Source: Polaromonas sp. JS666 (GTDB lineage: Bacteria; Pseudomonadota; Gammaproteobacteria; Burkholderiales; Burkholderiaceae_C). Taken from it: 64,000 nucleotides of DNA. The DNA is taken from NCBI RefSeq assembly GCF_900103405.1, contig NZ_FNHX01000001.1:434001-498000 (forward strand), in the 5' to 3' direction. This document shows, one piece after another, positions 28,614 to 37,935 of the stretch (within the stretch, counting starts at the first letter, position 1; each line of letters begins with the position of its first letter). The position numbers and the translations under genes are program-made. The notes below the pieces were generated by a model. That model saw only the letters and a program-made list of their open reading frames with translations, had not been told where the DNA came from and ran no database searches.

Positions 28614-30413
28614 TCATTTTTTCCACCAGGTGTTGATAATCCACGCTTCGCCGGGCGCATATGGCGGCATCTGGCCAGGCATGGCAAGCCGGCGCGCGTT
28701 GTAAACCACGCGGTGGGTGCCGGCCGTCCACTGCGGCAACAGGTAATGGCTGTGCGCCACGATGCGCTCCAGCGCATGGCAGGCCGGCAGCAATTCGGCC
28801 TTGGTTTTGGCGCCCGTCATCTTGGTGATCATGGCATCAATGGCCGGGTTGGCAGCGCCGCTGAAATTACCTGAGCTCTCCACCCCGGCGGCCTTGCTGC
28901 CGAACAGGTCGGAGAACTCCTGGCCCGGATTGTTGGTGCCGGGATAAGCGATGGAGATGATGTCGAACTCGAATTTGTCCAGGCGCTGCTGGTAAAGCGC
29001 GAAGTCCACCTGGCGAAAATTGAGCTGGATACCCAGTTTTTCGAGCGCGCGCATCCAGGGCGAGATCGTGCGCACGCCCCCCTCGTTGCTGTCCAGGTAT
29101 TCCAGCACCATGGGCTCGCCCTTGGCATTGCGCAGCTTGCCGTCCCGGACCTCCCAGCCGGCTTCCTTGAGCAGGGCCTGGGCGCGGCGCAGGTTGGCGC
29201 GCAGCGAAGAATCGCCGTCGGTGCGCGCCGGTACATACATGGGGCCGAAAGCCGCGGCCGGAATCTGCTTGCGCCAGGGCTCCATCAGGGCCAGCTCTTC
29301 GGGTGTCGGCAGCCCGACGGCCTGGCAGTCGGTGTTGCCGAACAGGCCGCTGACCCGCTGGTAGGCGTTGTAGAACAGCTGGCGGTTCATCCATTCGTAG
29401 TCAATCGCCAGGCCCAGCGCCTCGCGCACGCGCGGGTCGCTGAGTTTTTCGCGCCGGGTGTTGAGCACATAGCTCTGGAAGCCCGAAGGCAGGCGGTGCC
29501 TGAACTCGCCCTTGACGAGTTCGCCGCTGTCAAAACGCTTGCCGCCCAGGCGCCGGGCCCAGTCGCCGGCCGAGAAAAACCGCATGATGTCGAACTCGCC
29601 GGCCTTGAGCGCCTCCAGCCTGGCGGTATTGTCCTTGTAGATCTTGACGGTGACATTGTCGAAATTCTCGGTTCCGACCCGGACATTGAGTTTTTCGCCC
29701 CAGTAAGCTTTGTCGCGCACATAAGTGATATCGCGGCCGAAAACCACGGGGCCTATGCGGTAAGGCCCGCTGCCGATCGGGATGTCCGTGACGACCTCAT
29801 TGAAGGGCTTGGCCTTGCCGGTGGCATCCATACCCCACTTGCGGCTGAACACGGGCAGGCCACCCACAGTCAATGGCAGCTCGCGGTTCGGCTTCTTGAA
29901 GCGAAAGCGCACCGTCCGCTCATCGACGACTTCGCAGGCCGCGACGTCTTCAAGCAGGGTTTTGTAGCCCGGCGAGGTATGCGGCCCCATCAGAGTGTCG
30001 AAGCTGTGCTTGACGTCGGCAGCCAGCACCGGATCGCCATTGTGAAAGCGCGCCTCCTTGCGCAGGCGGAAGGTGGCCGCCAGCCCGTCGGGGGAGACGG
30101 CAACGTCCTCAGCCAGCAGGCCGTAGCCCGAGGCGGTTTCGTCCATCGCCCCGGCCAGCAGCGAATCAAAGATGAAGTCGGACAGGTAGGCCGGCGCCGA
30201 ACCCTTGACGGTGAAGGGGTTGTATTTGTCGAAGGTCGAATAGCGCAGGTTGCTGACCAGGCGCAGGTCGCCGCCTTTGGGCGCGGCGGGATTGACGTAA
30301 TCGAAATGGGCAAAGCCCGCGGGGTACTTGAGGTCGCCCCAGAGCGCATAGCCGTGCGCGGCCCATGACGGCGCGCAAACTCCCAGCAGGACCCAGACCA
30401 GCAAACTTCGCAT
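28614..30413 (-). CDS. Extracellular solute-binding protein, family 5 (YejA type)
   Basis: A 599-aa periplasmic peptide-binding protein with a signal peptide (about residues 1-18, ending SWA). Family 5 features are the N-terminal [13 protein letters not shown] and [11 protein letters not shown] typical of YejA-like proteins, and the [22 protein letters not shown] stretch near 130. It delivers peptides to the permease pair encoded downstream. First gene of the yejABEF-like operon, divergent from fabI with a 96-bp gap. Confidence 0.93.
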   Translation of the reverse strand: MRSLLVWVLLGVCAPSWAAHGYALWGDLKYPAGFAHFDYVNPAAPKGGDLRLVSNLRYSTFDKYNPFTVKGSAPAYLSDFIFDSLLAGAMDETASGYGLLAEDVAVSPDGLAATFRLRKEARFHNGDPVLAADVKHSFDTLMGPHTSPGYKTLLEDVAACEVVDERTVRFRFKKPNRELPLTVGGLPVFSRKWGMDATGKAKPFNEVVTDIPIGSGPYRIGPVVFGRDITYVRDKAYWGEKLNVRVGTENFDNVTVKIYKDNTARLEALKAGEFDIMRFFSAGDWARRLGGKRFDSGELVKGEFRHRLPSGFQSYVLNTRREKLSDPRVREALGLAIDYEWMNRQLFYNAYQRVSGLFGNTDCQAVGLPTPEELALMEPWRKQIPAAAFGPMYVPARTDGDSSLRANLRRAQALLKEAGWEVRDGKLRNAKGEPMVLEYLDSNEGGVRTISPWMRALEKLGIQLNFRQVDFALYQQRLDKFEFDIISIAYPGTNNPGQEFSDLFGSKAAGVESSGNFSGAANPAIDAMITKMTGAKTKAELLPACHALERIVAHSHYLLPQWTAGTHRVVYNARRLAMPGQMPPYAPGEAWIINTWWKK

Positions 30414-30509
30414 GCGACAATTCTGCCCTACTTAGGTCGGCAAATTTCCGGCGCGCCAACCTCGCGCCCCTTGCCGGCATATCTTCCGCACATTTACTGG
30501 AGCACCTGC

Positions 30510-31319
30510 ATGGCGACACACACCGGATTCCTCACTGGCAAAAAACTGTTGATCACGGGCGTGCTGTCCAACCGATCCATCGCCTACGGCATCGCCAAGG
30601 CCTGCCACGCGCAGGGTGCCGAGCTGGCTTTCAGCTACGTCGGAGAGCGCTTCAAGGACCGCATCACGGAATTTGCCGCCGACTTCGATTCGAAACTGAT
30701 TTTTGACTGCGACGTGGGCGACGACGCGCAGATCGCCAAGCTGTTTTCCGACCTGTCGCAAACCTGGCCGACATTTGACGGCTTTGTGCACAGCATCGGT
30801 TATGCGCCGCGCGAGGCTATTGCCGGCGACTTCCTCGACGGCCTGTCGCGCGAGGGCTTCAAGATCGCCCACGACATCAGCGCCTACAGCTTTCCGGCCA
30901 TGGCCAAGGCCGCCCTGCCCTACCTGAACCCAAAATCGGCGCTGCTCACGCTGACCTACCTGGGCGCGGTGCGCACCGTGCCCAACTACAACACCATGGG
31001 CCTGGCCAAGGCCAGCCTGGAAGCCTCGGTGCGCTACCTGGCCGAATCGCTGGGCCCCAAGGGCATGCGCGTCAACGGTATCAGCGCCGGCCCCATCAAG
31101 ACCCTGGCCGCCAGCGGCATCAAGGGCTTCGGCAAGATTTTGAGCGTGGTCGCCGAGGCCTCGCCGATTCGCCGCAATGTGACGATCGAGGACGTGGGCA
31201 ATGTGGCGGCCTTCCTGCTGAGCGACCTGGCCGGCGGCGTGAGCGCCGAAATCACCTATGTCGACGGCGGCTTCAGCCACGTCGTGGGTGGGATCGCCGA
31301 GCCGGCCGAAGCGGCCTGA
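30510..31319 (+). CDS. fabI: Enoyl-ACP reductase (NADH), FabI
   Basis: Last reduction step of each fatty-acid elongation cycle. The 269-aa short-chain-dehydrogenase-like protein has the FabI nucleotide loop [11 protein letters not shown] (17-27), and the active-site residues Tyr150, Tyr160 and Lys167 (Y-x6-K in YNTMGLAK), equivalent to E. coli Tyr146/Tyr156/Lys163. ATG 30510 follows TGGAGCACC; the longer frame from 30471 lacks family similarity. It stands alone, divergent from the peptide-transport operon. Confidence 0.96.
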   Translation: MATHTGFLTGKKLLITGVLSNRSIAYGIAKACHAQGAELAFSYVGERFKDRITEFAADFDSKLIFDCDVGDDAQIAKLFSDLSQTWPTFDGFVHSIGYAPREAIAGDFLDGLSREGFKIAHDISAYSFPAMAKAALPYLNPKSALLTLTYLGAVRTVPNYNTMGLAKASLEASVRYLAESLGPKGMRVNGISAGPIKTLAASGIKGFGKILSVVAEASPIRRNVTIEDVGNVAAFLLSDLAGGVSAEITYVDGGFSHVVGGIAEPAEAA

Positions 31320-31333
31320 GCCTGGGCAGCCGC

Positions 31334-32074
31334 CTAGGGTTGCCGCCAGTAGTCGTAACTCCAGACGGTCTCGAAACCCGCGCGCCGGTATAGCGCCAGC
31401 GCCGGGGTGTTGACGTCTTCCACCTGCAAAAACGCCCGCGCGATGCCGCGCTGCTCGGCCACGGCGGCGATGCCGGCCAGCACGCGCCCGGCCAGTCCTC
31501 TGCCCCTGAAGGCCTGGTCGGTGCGCATGCCGTGCACGCTGGACCAGCCATGGCTGAAGGCGCCGGCGCCCGCCGCCACGGTTTTGCCGTTTTCGCGCAC
31601 GCTGGCATAAACCGAACCGCGGGCGCGGCTCAAGGCCTTGACGCGGCTCGCGCCGTCCACCGGGTCAAAACCTTCGGCCAGGAACAGCGCGGCCCAGGCC
31701 GCATCGGGCACATCGGCGGTTTCGGCGGGCGCTGCCGCACTGGCCGCGCGCATGGCCTGCACCGGCGCCACCTGAACCAGCACCGGCTTTCCCGCCTGGT
31801 AGCCGCGCCGCGCCAGTTCCTGCCGCAGGCCGTCGAAGCAGGCTTCATTGGCCAGGCGGAACACCGTGCGCAGGCCGCGCGCCCGGTAGCGCGCCTCTAT
31901 CTGATCGACCATGCCCTCGCCCGCCGGCACATGGCGCAGCGGCACGGCGCTGTGGGCCCGGCTGACCGTGCCGCTGTCATAGGGCAGCATCCAGCCCTGG
32001 AATTCCTCGACGGCTTCGGGAGACACCGCGGCCAGGGTGGCCCGCTCTATGGATTCGATATCGCTGGGGGTCAT
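31334..32074 (-). CDS. GNAT family N-acetyltransferase
   Basis: A 246-aa acetyltransferase. The C-terminal half carries the GNAT acetyl-CoA loop (RTDQAFRGRGLAGRVL, near residue 185) and the late strand-helix VEDVNTPALALYRRAGFE near 218-235; the N-terminal half is a second, degenerate GNAT-like or accessory domain. The acceptor is unknown. It overlaps the GFA-family gene by ATGA, so the two are co-translated. Convergent with fabI. Confidence 0.87.
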   Translation of the reverse strand: MTPSDIESIERATLAAVSPEAVEEFQGWMLPYDSGTVSRAHSAVPLRHVPAGEGMVDQIEARYRARGLRTVFRLANEACFDGLRQELARRGYQAGKPVLVQVAPVQAMRAASAAAPAETADVPDAAWAALFLAEGFDPVDGASRVKALSRARGSVYASVRENGKTVAAGAGAFSHGWSSVHGMRTDQAFRGRGLAGRVLAGIAAVAEQRGIARAFLQVEDVNTPALALYRRAGFETVWSYDYWRQP

Positions 32075-32418
32075 GCGGCCCGCCCGTTGAAATGCTGGAC
32101 GGGGATGGCGGCAAGGTCCAGGTCCTGCACGCAGCGCAGGTTGATGGCGGCCATGCGCTTGCCGTCCGGACCCGTGCCCTCGCCATAGGGGTGGATGCCG
32201 CAAGTAGGGCAAAACCGGTGCTGGATAAGGTGCTTGTTGAACAGATAGGTACTGGCGTTCTCATCCGGCGTCAGCAGGCGCAACTGCTCGCGCGGGACAA
32301 ACCAGAGCAGCGAGCCCTTGCGCGAGCACATGGAGCAGTTGCAGGCCAGCGCGCCGGTGGGCTCGCCTTCGACCTCAAAGGCAATCCTTCCGCAGTGGCA
32401 GCTTCCTTGGTGGCTCAT
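32071..32418 (-). CDS. GFA family (glutathione-dependent formaldehyde-activating-like) protein
   Basis: A 115-aa zinc-binding protein. Cysteines of the GFA fold are present: CHCG near residue 7, CNCSMC near 28 and CPTCG near 70. Members include S-(hydroxymethyl)glutathione synthase, but most single-domain proteins have unknown substrates. The start at 32418 has GGA 8-9 nt upstream; ATG 32427 would add three residues. Upstream lies the LexA-controlled DNA ligase gene on the other strand. Confidence 0.85.
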   Translation of the reverse strand: MSHQGSCHCGRIAFEVEGEPTGALACNCSMCSRKGSLLWFVPREQLRLLTPDENASTYLFNKHLIQHRFCPTCGIHPYGEGTGPDGKRMAAINLRCVQDLDLAAIPVQHFNGRAA

Positions 32419-32499
32419 GTTTTGCATCCTTTTTTCTCAATGATTTGTTGGGGACCCAGACGCGTGTGGCGCGCCCTCGACAGTTTCCTGGCGCAAGGC

Positions 32500-32526
32500 T
32501 TGCCGCGCCCTGCGTGGGACTATAGA
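32500..32526 (+). promoter_or_regulatory. Putative promoter of the secreted DNA ligase gene
   Basis: TTGCCG (32500-32505) and TATAGA (32521-32526) with a 15-bp spacer. The LexA box follows the -10 element directly. Confidence 0.4.
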
Positions 32527-32542
32527 CTGTACATTCATACAG
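32527..32542 (+). promoter_or_regulatory. LexA (SOS) box
   Basis: CTGT-N8-ACAG with central ACATTCAT: perfect outer half-sites of the E. coli-type LexA operator, with 5 of 8 inner bases matching the alternating AT consensus. It overlaps the expected transcription start of the DNA ligase gene, the classic position for repression. Confidence 0.75.
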
Positions 32543-32607
32543 CCAAAAGTCAAAAAAATATGGCACCGCACCCAACACCCACACCCTCTTCCCGCGCTTC
32601 AGCCTCC

Positions 32608-33501
32608 ATGGCGGTTTTTCGCCTCAAAGCCCTGCACCTGCTGCTGCTCGTCGCGGGCCTGCTCACGCCCACCCTGCCCAGCGCGGCCTTTGCCGCCACG
32701 GCCGCCCCCCAGGCGCCACAGCTCATGCTGGCCAAGGCCTACCGCCCGGGCATTCCCCTGGCTGACTACTGGGTCAGCGAAAAATACGACGGCATACGCG
32801 GCTACTGGGACGGCGAGAAACTACTGACCCGCAACGGGGAACGCATCGCGGCGCCGGCCTGGTTCACGGCCGGCTGGCCCAAGGTGCCGCTGGACGGCGA
32901 GTTATGGGCAGGCCACGGGCAGTTCGCCCGCGCGATGTCCACGGTGCGCCAGCAAAGCCCGGACGCCGCAGCCTGGCGGGCCATGCGTTTCATGGTGTTC
33001 GACCTGCCCGCGCAGGGCGGCCGCTTCAGCGAACGCATTCCGGCCCTGAACGGCGTGGTGAGCCGCATCGACCAGCCCTGGGTGCAGGCCGTGGCGCAAT
33101 CCAAGGTGGCCAGCCATGCGGCCCTGCAGGCGCTGCTCACCACCACCGTCAAGCACGGCGGCGAAGGCCTGATGCTGCACCGCGGGGCCTCGCTTTACAG
33201 CGGCCAGCGCAGCGACGACCTGCTCAAGGCCAAACCGCATGAGGATGACGAAGCCCGCGTGGTGGCGCACATTCCCGGCCAGGGTAAATACACGGGCATG
33301 GTGGGCGCGCTGCTGGTGGAGATGCCGGCCGTGGACGGCAAGCCCGGACGGCGCTTCAAGCTGGGCAGCGGCCTGAGCGACGAGCTGCGCCAGAACCCGC
33401 CGCCCGTGGGCAGCACCGTGAGCTACCGTTTCCGCGGCCTGAATGACAGCGGCATCCCGCGCTTTGCCAGTTTCATGCGGGTGCGGGACGCCGCCGTTTA
33501 A
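32608..33501 (+). CDS. Secreted ATP-dependent DNA ligase (Lig E type)
   Basis: A 297-aa minimal ATP-dependent DNA ligase with a signal peptide (residues 1-30, cleavage after AFA). Nucleotidyltransferase motifs are intact: motif I KYDG with the lysine to be adenylated at about 59, LDGELW near 97, FMVFDLP near 130, GGEGLMLHR near 190 and LLKAKPH near 212, followed by a short OB domain. Lig E proteins of beta- and gammaproteobacteria are periplasmic. ATG 32608 puts the signal peptide at the N-terminus and leaves room for a leader after the LexA box; ATG 32560 would add 16 residues. Confidence 0.88.
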   Translation: MAVFRLKALHLLLLVAGLLTPTLPSAAFAATAAPQAPQLMLAKAYRPGIPLADYWVSEKYDGIRGYWDGEKLLTRNGERIAAPAWFTAGWPKVPLDGELWAGHGQFARAMSTVRQQSPDAAAWRAMRFMVFDLPAQGGRFSERIPALNGVVSRIDQPWVQAVAQSKVASHAALQALLTTTVKHGGEGLMLHRGASLYSGQRSDDLLKAKPHEDDEARVVAHIPGQGKYTGMVGALLVEMPAVDGKPGRRFKLGSGLSDELRQNPPPVGSTVSYRFRGLNDSGIPRFASFMRVRDAAV

Positions 33502-33525
33502 GGCGGCCGAGGCTGCTGGGCCTGC

Positions 33526-35814
33526 TTACTTCTTGACGCAGTCCGCGTAGTAGCGGGTCTTGCCCTTGGCGTCGACCTCTTCCACCAGGCCGTGGATGTC
33601 GGTCTCAAAACCCGGGCACTGCGCGTTGAATTCACGCGAGAACTTCAGGTAGTCCACGATGCGCTTGTTGAACACCTCGCCGGGGATCAGCAGCGGGATG
33701 CCGGGCGGGTAAGGCGTCACCAGGCCCACGGTGATGCGGCCTTCCAGCTGGTCGATCTCGACGCGCTCCGTCGTGCGGTGGGCGATGTGGGCATAGGCGT
33801 CGCTGGGCTTCATGGCGGGCGCCAGGTCGCTCAGGTAGACCTCGGTCGTCAGCCGCGCGATGTCGTACTTGGCGTACAGGGTATGGATGTGCTGGCACAG
33901 GTCGGCCAGGCCCATGCGCTCGTACTTGGGGTACTTCTGGCAGAACTCGGGCAGGATGCGCCACATCGGCTGGTTCTTGTCGTAATCGTCCTTGAACTGC
34001 TGCAGCGCCGTCAGCAGCGTGTTCCAGCGGCCCTTGGTGATGCCGATGGTGAACATGATGAAGAAGCTGTAGAGGCCGGTCTTTTCGACGATCACGCCGT
34101 GTTCGGCCAGGAACTTGGTCACGATGCTGGCCGGGATGCCGGTTTTGGCGAACTTGCCGTTCAGGTCCAGGCCGGGCGTGACGATGGTGGACTTGATCGG
34201 GTCCAGCATGTTGAAGCCGGTGGCCATCTGGCCGAAGCCGTGCCAGTTGTTGGCGCCGTTTTTCGCCATCTTGGCGCTGCGGGATTCGCCCTTGATGATC
34301 CAGTCCTGGGCCTCGCCTATGCCCTCTTCGACCAGCTTGTCCGGCCCCCAGACCTTGAACCACCAGTCGTCGCCGTACTCCTCGTCGATCTTGCGCATGG
34401 CGCGGCGAAAGTCCAGTGACTCGGCGATGCTTTCCTCGACCAGCGCGGTGCCGCCGGGCGGCTCCATCATGGCCGCGGCCACGTCGCAGCTGGCGATGAT
34501 GCTGTACTGCGGCGAGGTCGAGGTGTGCATCAGGTAGGCCTCGTTGAAGAGGTGCCTGTCGAGCTTCACGTCCTGCGAGTCCTGCACCAGCACGTGGCTG
34601 GCCTGGCTGATGCCGGCCAGCAGCTTGTGGATGGACTGCGTGGCATACACCACGGCGTTTTTCGGCCGAACGCGGTTTTTGCCCATGGCGTGGTAGGCGC
34701 CATAGAAGGGGTGGAAGGCGGCGTGCGGCAGCCAGGCTTCGTCGAAGTGCAGGTTGTCGATGTAGCCGTCCAGCATGCCCTTGATGGTTTCGGTGTTGTA
34801 GAGCACGCCGTCATAGGTCGACTGCGTCAGCGTCAGCACGCGCGGCCTGACCTTGCTGCTGTCCACGCCCTTGAGCAGCGGGTTGGCGTCTATCTTGGCG
34901 CGTATGGCGTCCGGCTCGAATTCGCTCTGCGGAATCGGGCCGATGATGCCGAAGTGGTTGCGCGTCGGCTTCAGGAATACCGGGATCGCGCCGGTCATGA
35001 TGATGGAGTGCAGGATGGACTTGTGGCAGTTGCGGTCGACCACCACCACGTCGCCGGGCGCCACCGTGTGGTGCCAGACCATCTTGTTGCTGGTGGAGGT
35101 GCCGTTGGTCACGAAGAAGCAGTGGTCGGCGTTGAAAATGCGCGCCGCGTTGCGTTCGCTGGCGCCTATCGCGCCGTCGTGGTCCAGCAACTGACCGAGT
35201 TCCTCCACCGCGTTGCAGACGTCGGCGCGCAGCATGTTCTCACCGAAAAACTGGTGGAACATCTGCCCGACCGGGCTTTTGAGAAAAGCCACGCCGCCGG
35301 AATGGCCGGGACAGTGCCAGGAGTAGGAACCGTCCTCGGCATAGTCCAGCAAGGCCTTGAAAAACGGCGGCTGCACGCCTTCCAGGTAGCTCTTGGCTTC
35401 GCGCAGGATGTGGCGCGCGACGAACTCGGGCGTGTCCTCGAACATGTGAATGAAGCCGTGCAGCTCGCGCAGGATGTCGTTGGGAATATGGCGCGAGGTC
35501 TTGGTCTCGCCATAGACGTAAATCGGCACGTCCAGGTTCTTGCGGCGCACCTCCTCGATAAAAGTGCGCAGGTTCAGCACGGCGGGATCGAGGTCGGGGC
35601 CGGGCGAAAACTCCTCGTCGTCGATCGACAGGATAAAGGCGCTGGCCCGGCTTTGCTGCTGCGCGAACTGCGAGAGGTCGCCGTAACTGGTGACGCCCAG
35701 CACCTCGAAGCCTTCGCTCTCGATGGCCTGCGCCAGCGCGCGAATACCCAGGCCGGAGGTATTTTCGGAACGGAAATCTTCGTCAATGATGACGATGGGA
35801 AAGCGGAATTTCAT
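33526..35814 (-). CDS. Orn/Lys/Arg decarboxylase, large fold-I type
   Basis: A 762-aa PLP enzyme of the biodegradative decarboxylase family (AdiA/CadA/SpeF). It has an N-terminal wing domain resembling a response-regulator receiver (1-130), the PLP domain with HCPGH near 167, and the Schiff-base lysine at about 397 in SIHK, then the C-terminal domain. Such enzymes make agmatine, cadaverine or putrescine and consume protons. Which amino acid is used cannot be read from sequence alone; no antiporter gene is adjacent, so a biosynthetic or housekeeping role is possible. Confidence 0.92.
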   Translation of the reverse strand: MKFRFPIVIIDEDFRSENTSGLGIRALAQAIESEGFEVLGVTSYGDLSQFAQQQSRASAFILSIDDEEFSPGPDLDPAVLNLRTFIEEVRRKNLDVPIYVYGETKTSRHIPNDILRELHGFIHMFEDTPEFVARHILREAKSYLEGVQPPFFKALLDYAEDGSYSWHCPGHSGGVAFLKSPVGQMFHQFFGENMLRADVCNAVEELGQLLDHDGAIGASERNAARIFNADHCFFVTNGTSTSNKMVWHHTVAPGDVVVVDRNCHKSILHSIIMTGAIPVFLKPTRNHFGIIGPIPQSEFEPDAIRAKIDANPLLKGVDSSKVRPRVLTLTQSTYDGVLYNTETIKGMLDGYIDNLHFDEAWLPHAAFHPFYGAYHAMGKNRVRPKNAVVYATQSIHKLLAGISQASHVLVQDSQDVKLDRHLFNEAYLMHTSTSPQYSIIASCDVAAAMMEPPGGTALVEESIAESLDFRRAMRKIDEEYGDDWWFKVWGPDKLVEEGIGEAQDWIIKGESRSAKMAKNGANNWHGFGQMATGFNMLDPIKSTIVTPGLDLNGKFAKTGIPASIVTKFLAEHGVIVEKTGLYSFFIMFTIGITKGRWNTLLTALQQFKDDYDKNQPMWRILPEFCQKYPKYERMGLADLCQHIHTLYAKYDIARLTTEVYLSDLAPAMKPSDAYAHIAHRTTERVEIDQLEGRITVGLVTPYPPGIPLLIPGEVFNKRIVDYLKFSREFNAQCPGFETDIHGLVEEVDAKGKTRYYADCVKK

Positions 35815-35838
35815 GGCGGGGAGAGCAGTTCAAGGGCG

Positions 35839-35889
35839 CCCTGAACCTGTCGGAGGGCATGGGGAACGCTCAAAAGGCATAGACAGGTT
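35839..35889. repeat. Palindromic repeat upstream of the decarboxylase gene
   Basis: Arms AACCTGTC (35844-35851) and GACAGGTT (35882-35889) enclose 30 nt. The 13-mer CCCTGAACCTGTC (35839-35851) is identical to 18777-18789 in the rbfA-truB gap. Located in the leader of the minus-strand decarboxylase gene. Confidence 0.55.
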
Positions 35890-35949
35890 GAGCCTGAGCG
35901 GCGGGAATGAAGCTTTTTCCAAGCAGCGAAGTGTAAGGACATATTGTTG

Positions 35950-35991
35950 CGCTACGCTTGTCTTGGGGTCTAATTGCCCCAAAATGTAGCG
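35950..35991. promoter_or_regulatory. Two-tier dyad in the decarboxylase-nfeD divergent region
   Basis: Outer arms CGCTAC (35950-35955) and GTAGCG (35986-35991) enclose inner arms TTGGGG (35963-35968) and CCCCAA (35977-35982) around an 8-nt AT-rich centre. It lies between divergent genes, 25 bp before the nfeD start, and could be an operator or a hairpin in the nfeD leader. Confidence 0.4.
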
Positions 35992-36015
35992 GATGACCGA
36001 CAAAAAGGAGGAAGC

Positions 36016-36441
36016 ATGAGTGAATCGACGATCTGGTGGCTGCTGGCCGGCGTGGCGGTCGCGGTGGAACTGGCGACGGGAACGTTTTACCTGCTGATGG
36101 TGGCCATAGGGCTGGCGGCCGCGGCCCTTGCCGCCCACCTGGGCGCCTCAATGTCCGTGCAGCTCATTACCGCGGCCGTGGTGGGTTCGGCCACCGTCGG
36201 CATTGCCCATTTCGTCCGGAGCCGGGGTCCCGAAGCTTTACCGCCCGGGACCAATCCGGACGTCAACATGGATATCGGCGAAACCGTGCAGGTCGACGAC
36301 TGGCAAGCCGACGGCACGGCGCTGGTGCGCTACCGCGGCGCGCAGTGGGCGGTTGTCCAGGCGGCTGGCGCAGTGCCCTCCGCGGGCCTGCACCGCATCC
36401 GGGAAGTCATTGGCAGCAAACTGGTCGTAGAAAAAATCTGA
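36016..36441 (+). CDS. NfeD family membrane protein
   Basis: A 141-aa protein with two or three N-terminal membrane helices (about 6-70) and a C-terminal OB-fold soluble domain (about 85-141, with GETVQVDDW and RYRGAQWAV). Short NfeD proteins work with the stomatin-like SPFH protein encoded next to them, thought to organise membrane microdomains. ATG 36016 has a perfect AGGAGG ribosome binding site. The SPFH gene starts 10 bp after the stop. Confidence 0.9.
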   Translation: MSESTIWWLLAGVAVAVELATGTFYLLMVAIGLAAAALAAHLGASMSVQLITAAVVGSATVGIAHFVRSRGPEALPPGTNPDVNMDIGETVQVDDWQADGTALVRYRGAQWAVVQAAGAVPSAGLHRIREVIGSKLVVEKI

Positions 36442-36451
36442 GGGAATCACC

Positions 36452-37369
36452 ATGTCGTCTTATGTAGCACTTATCGTTTTTATCGTCGCGATGATTTTTG
36501 TCATCCGCGCCATCAAGGTCGTGCCCCAGCAGAATGCCTGGGTCAAGGAGCGCCTCGGGAAATATGCGGGAACCCTGACTCCCGGCCTGAACTGGCTGAT
36601 CCCCTTTGTCGACCGCGTCGCCTACAAGCACAGCCTCAAGGAAATCCCGCTGGATGTGCCCAGCCAGGTCTGCATCACGCGCGACAACACCCAGCTGCAG
36701 GTGGATGGCATCCTGTACTTCCAGGTGACCGACCCGATGCGCGCCAGCTACGGCTCGTCCAACTACATCGTGGCCGTCACGCAGCTGGCCCAGACCTCGC
36801 TGCGCTCCGTCATCGGCAAGCTGGAGCTCGACAAAACCTTTGAGGAGCGCGACATCATCAACGCGCAGGTCGTTGCCGCCATCGACGAGGCGGCGCTGAA
36901 CTGGGGCGTGAAGGTGCTGCGCTATGAAATCAAGGACCTGACGCCGCCCAAGGAAATCCTGCATGCCATGCAGTCGCAGATCACCGCCGAACGGGAAAAG
37001 CGCGCGCTGATCGCGGCATCGGAAGGCCGCCGCCAGGAGCAGATCAACATCGCCACCGGCGAGCGCGAGGCCTTCATCGCCCGCTCCGAAGGCGAAAAAC
37101 TGGCCGCCATCAACAACGCCCAAGGCGAAGCGGCTGCCATCATGGCCGTTGCCGACGCCAATGCCAAGGCCATCGAGATGGTGGCGGCCGCCATCCGCCA
37201 GCCCGGCGGCGAGCAGGCCGTGCAGCTCAAGGTCGCCCAGCAGGCGGTGGACGCCTATTCCAAGGTCGCCAAGGACGCCACCACCACCCTGATCGTGCCC
37301 AGCAACATGACCGAGGTCGGCGCCCTCATCGGCTCGGCCATGAAAATGGTGCAGGCCAACAAGGCATGA
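36452..37369 (+). CDS. SPFH/band 7 (stomatin-like) membrane protein, QmcA type
   Basis: A 305-aa membrane-anchored SPFH protein. One N-terminal helix (about residues 3-21) is followed by the band 7 domain (about 25-195, with VPQQNAWVKERLGKY and VDRVAYKHSLKE) and a long charged coiled-coil (about 180-250, rich in EREKRALIAASEGRR-type sequence). It pairs with the upstream NfeD protein. Such complexes form large cage-like oligomers with membrane proteases in E. coli. Confidence 0.93.
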   Translation: MSSYVALIVFIVAMIFVIRAIKVVPQQNAWVKERLGKYAGTLTPGLNWLIPFVDRVAYKHSLKEIPLDVPSQVCITRDNTQLQVDGILYFQVTDPMRASYGSSNYIVAVTQLAQTSLRSVIGKLELDKTFEERDIINAQVVAAIDEAALNWGVKVLRYEIKDLTPPKEILHAMQSQITAEREKRALIAASEGRRQEQINIATGEREAFIARSEGEKLAAINNAQGEAAAIMAVADANAKAIEMVAAAIRQPGGEQAVQLKVAQQAVDAYSKVAKDATTTLIVPSNMTEVGALIGSAMKMVQANKA

Positions 37370-37394
37370 CACAGGCCTGCCGGGGATACACGCC

Positions 37395-37769
37395 ATGACC
37401 GCAAAAAACGTCCTGGGCACGGACCTGGTGCCCTGCTCCTACGACCCGCTCACCGGCTATTTCCGGGACGGCTGCTGCAACACGGACGCCTCGGACCTGG
37501 GCTCCCACCTGGTCTGCGTGCGGGTGACCGCCGAATTTCTGGCGTTTTCCGCCTTGCGCGGCAATGACCTGAGCACACCGCGGCCCGCCCACCGTTTTGC
37601 CGGACTCAAGCCGGGCGACCGCTGGTGCCTGTGCGCCAACCGCTGGCGAGAGGCGCTGGAGGCCGGCCAGGCGCCGCCCGTCGTGCTGGAATCCACCCAC
37701 AGCAAGGCACTGGAATTCGTCACCATGGCCCAGCTGGAAAAGCACCGTTTCCAGGGCGCCGTTCACTAG
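37395..37769 (+). CDS. DUF2237 family protein
   Basis: A 124-aa soluble protein of unknown function. The family pattern is clear: NVLGTDLVPCSYDPLTGYFRDGCC at 5-28, HLVCVRVT near 38 and GDRWCLCANRWREAL near 73-88. Several conserved Cys residues suggest metal or redox binding, not shown. It follows the SPFH gene by 25 bp and precedes the tRNA-Ser gene. Confidence 0.88.
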   Translation: MTAKNVLGTDLVPCSYDPLTGYFRDGCCNTDASDLGSHLVCVRVTAEFLAFSALRGNDLSTPRPAHRFAGLKPGDRWCLCANRWREALEAGQAPPVVLESTHSKALEFVTMAQLEKHRFQGAVH

Positions 37770-37817
37770 TACTCCCATTTGTGGCGCGTTTTTCAGCCCG
37801 GCAGGCCGAGGCACTGC

Positions 37818-37823
37818 TATAAT
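37818..37823 (+). promoter_or_regulatory. -10 element of tRNA-Ser promoter
   Basis: Perfect TATAAT 12 bp upstream of the mature tRNA 5' end. No clear -35 hexamer is seen 17 bp upstream. Confidence 0.6.
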
Positions 37824-37835
37824 CAAAGGCTTCGC

Positions 37836-37925
37836 GGAAGGGTGGATGAGTGGTTTAAGTCACACGCCTGGAAAGCGTGCGTAGGGTTAAACCTACCGCG
37901 GGTTCGAATCCCGCCTCTTCCGCCA
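37836..37925 (+). tRNA. tRNA-Ser, anticodon GGA, with encoded CCA
   Basis: A 90-nt class II tRNA. The acceptor stem GGAAGGG pairs with CTCTTCC (one G-U), the D arm reads GTGGATGAGTGG, the anticodon loop CTGGAAA contains GGA, a long variable arm (GTAGGGTTAAACCTAC) follows, and the T arm is GCGGGTTCGAATCCCGC. The discriminator base is G and CCA is encoded. It reads UCC/UCU serine codons. A TATAAT box lies upstream and an intrinsic terminator downstream. Confidence 0.97.
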
Positions 37926-37935
37926 GTGAGTCAGT

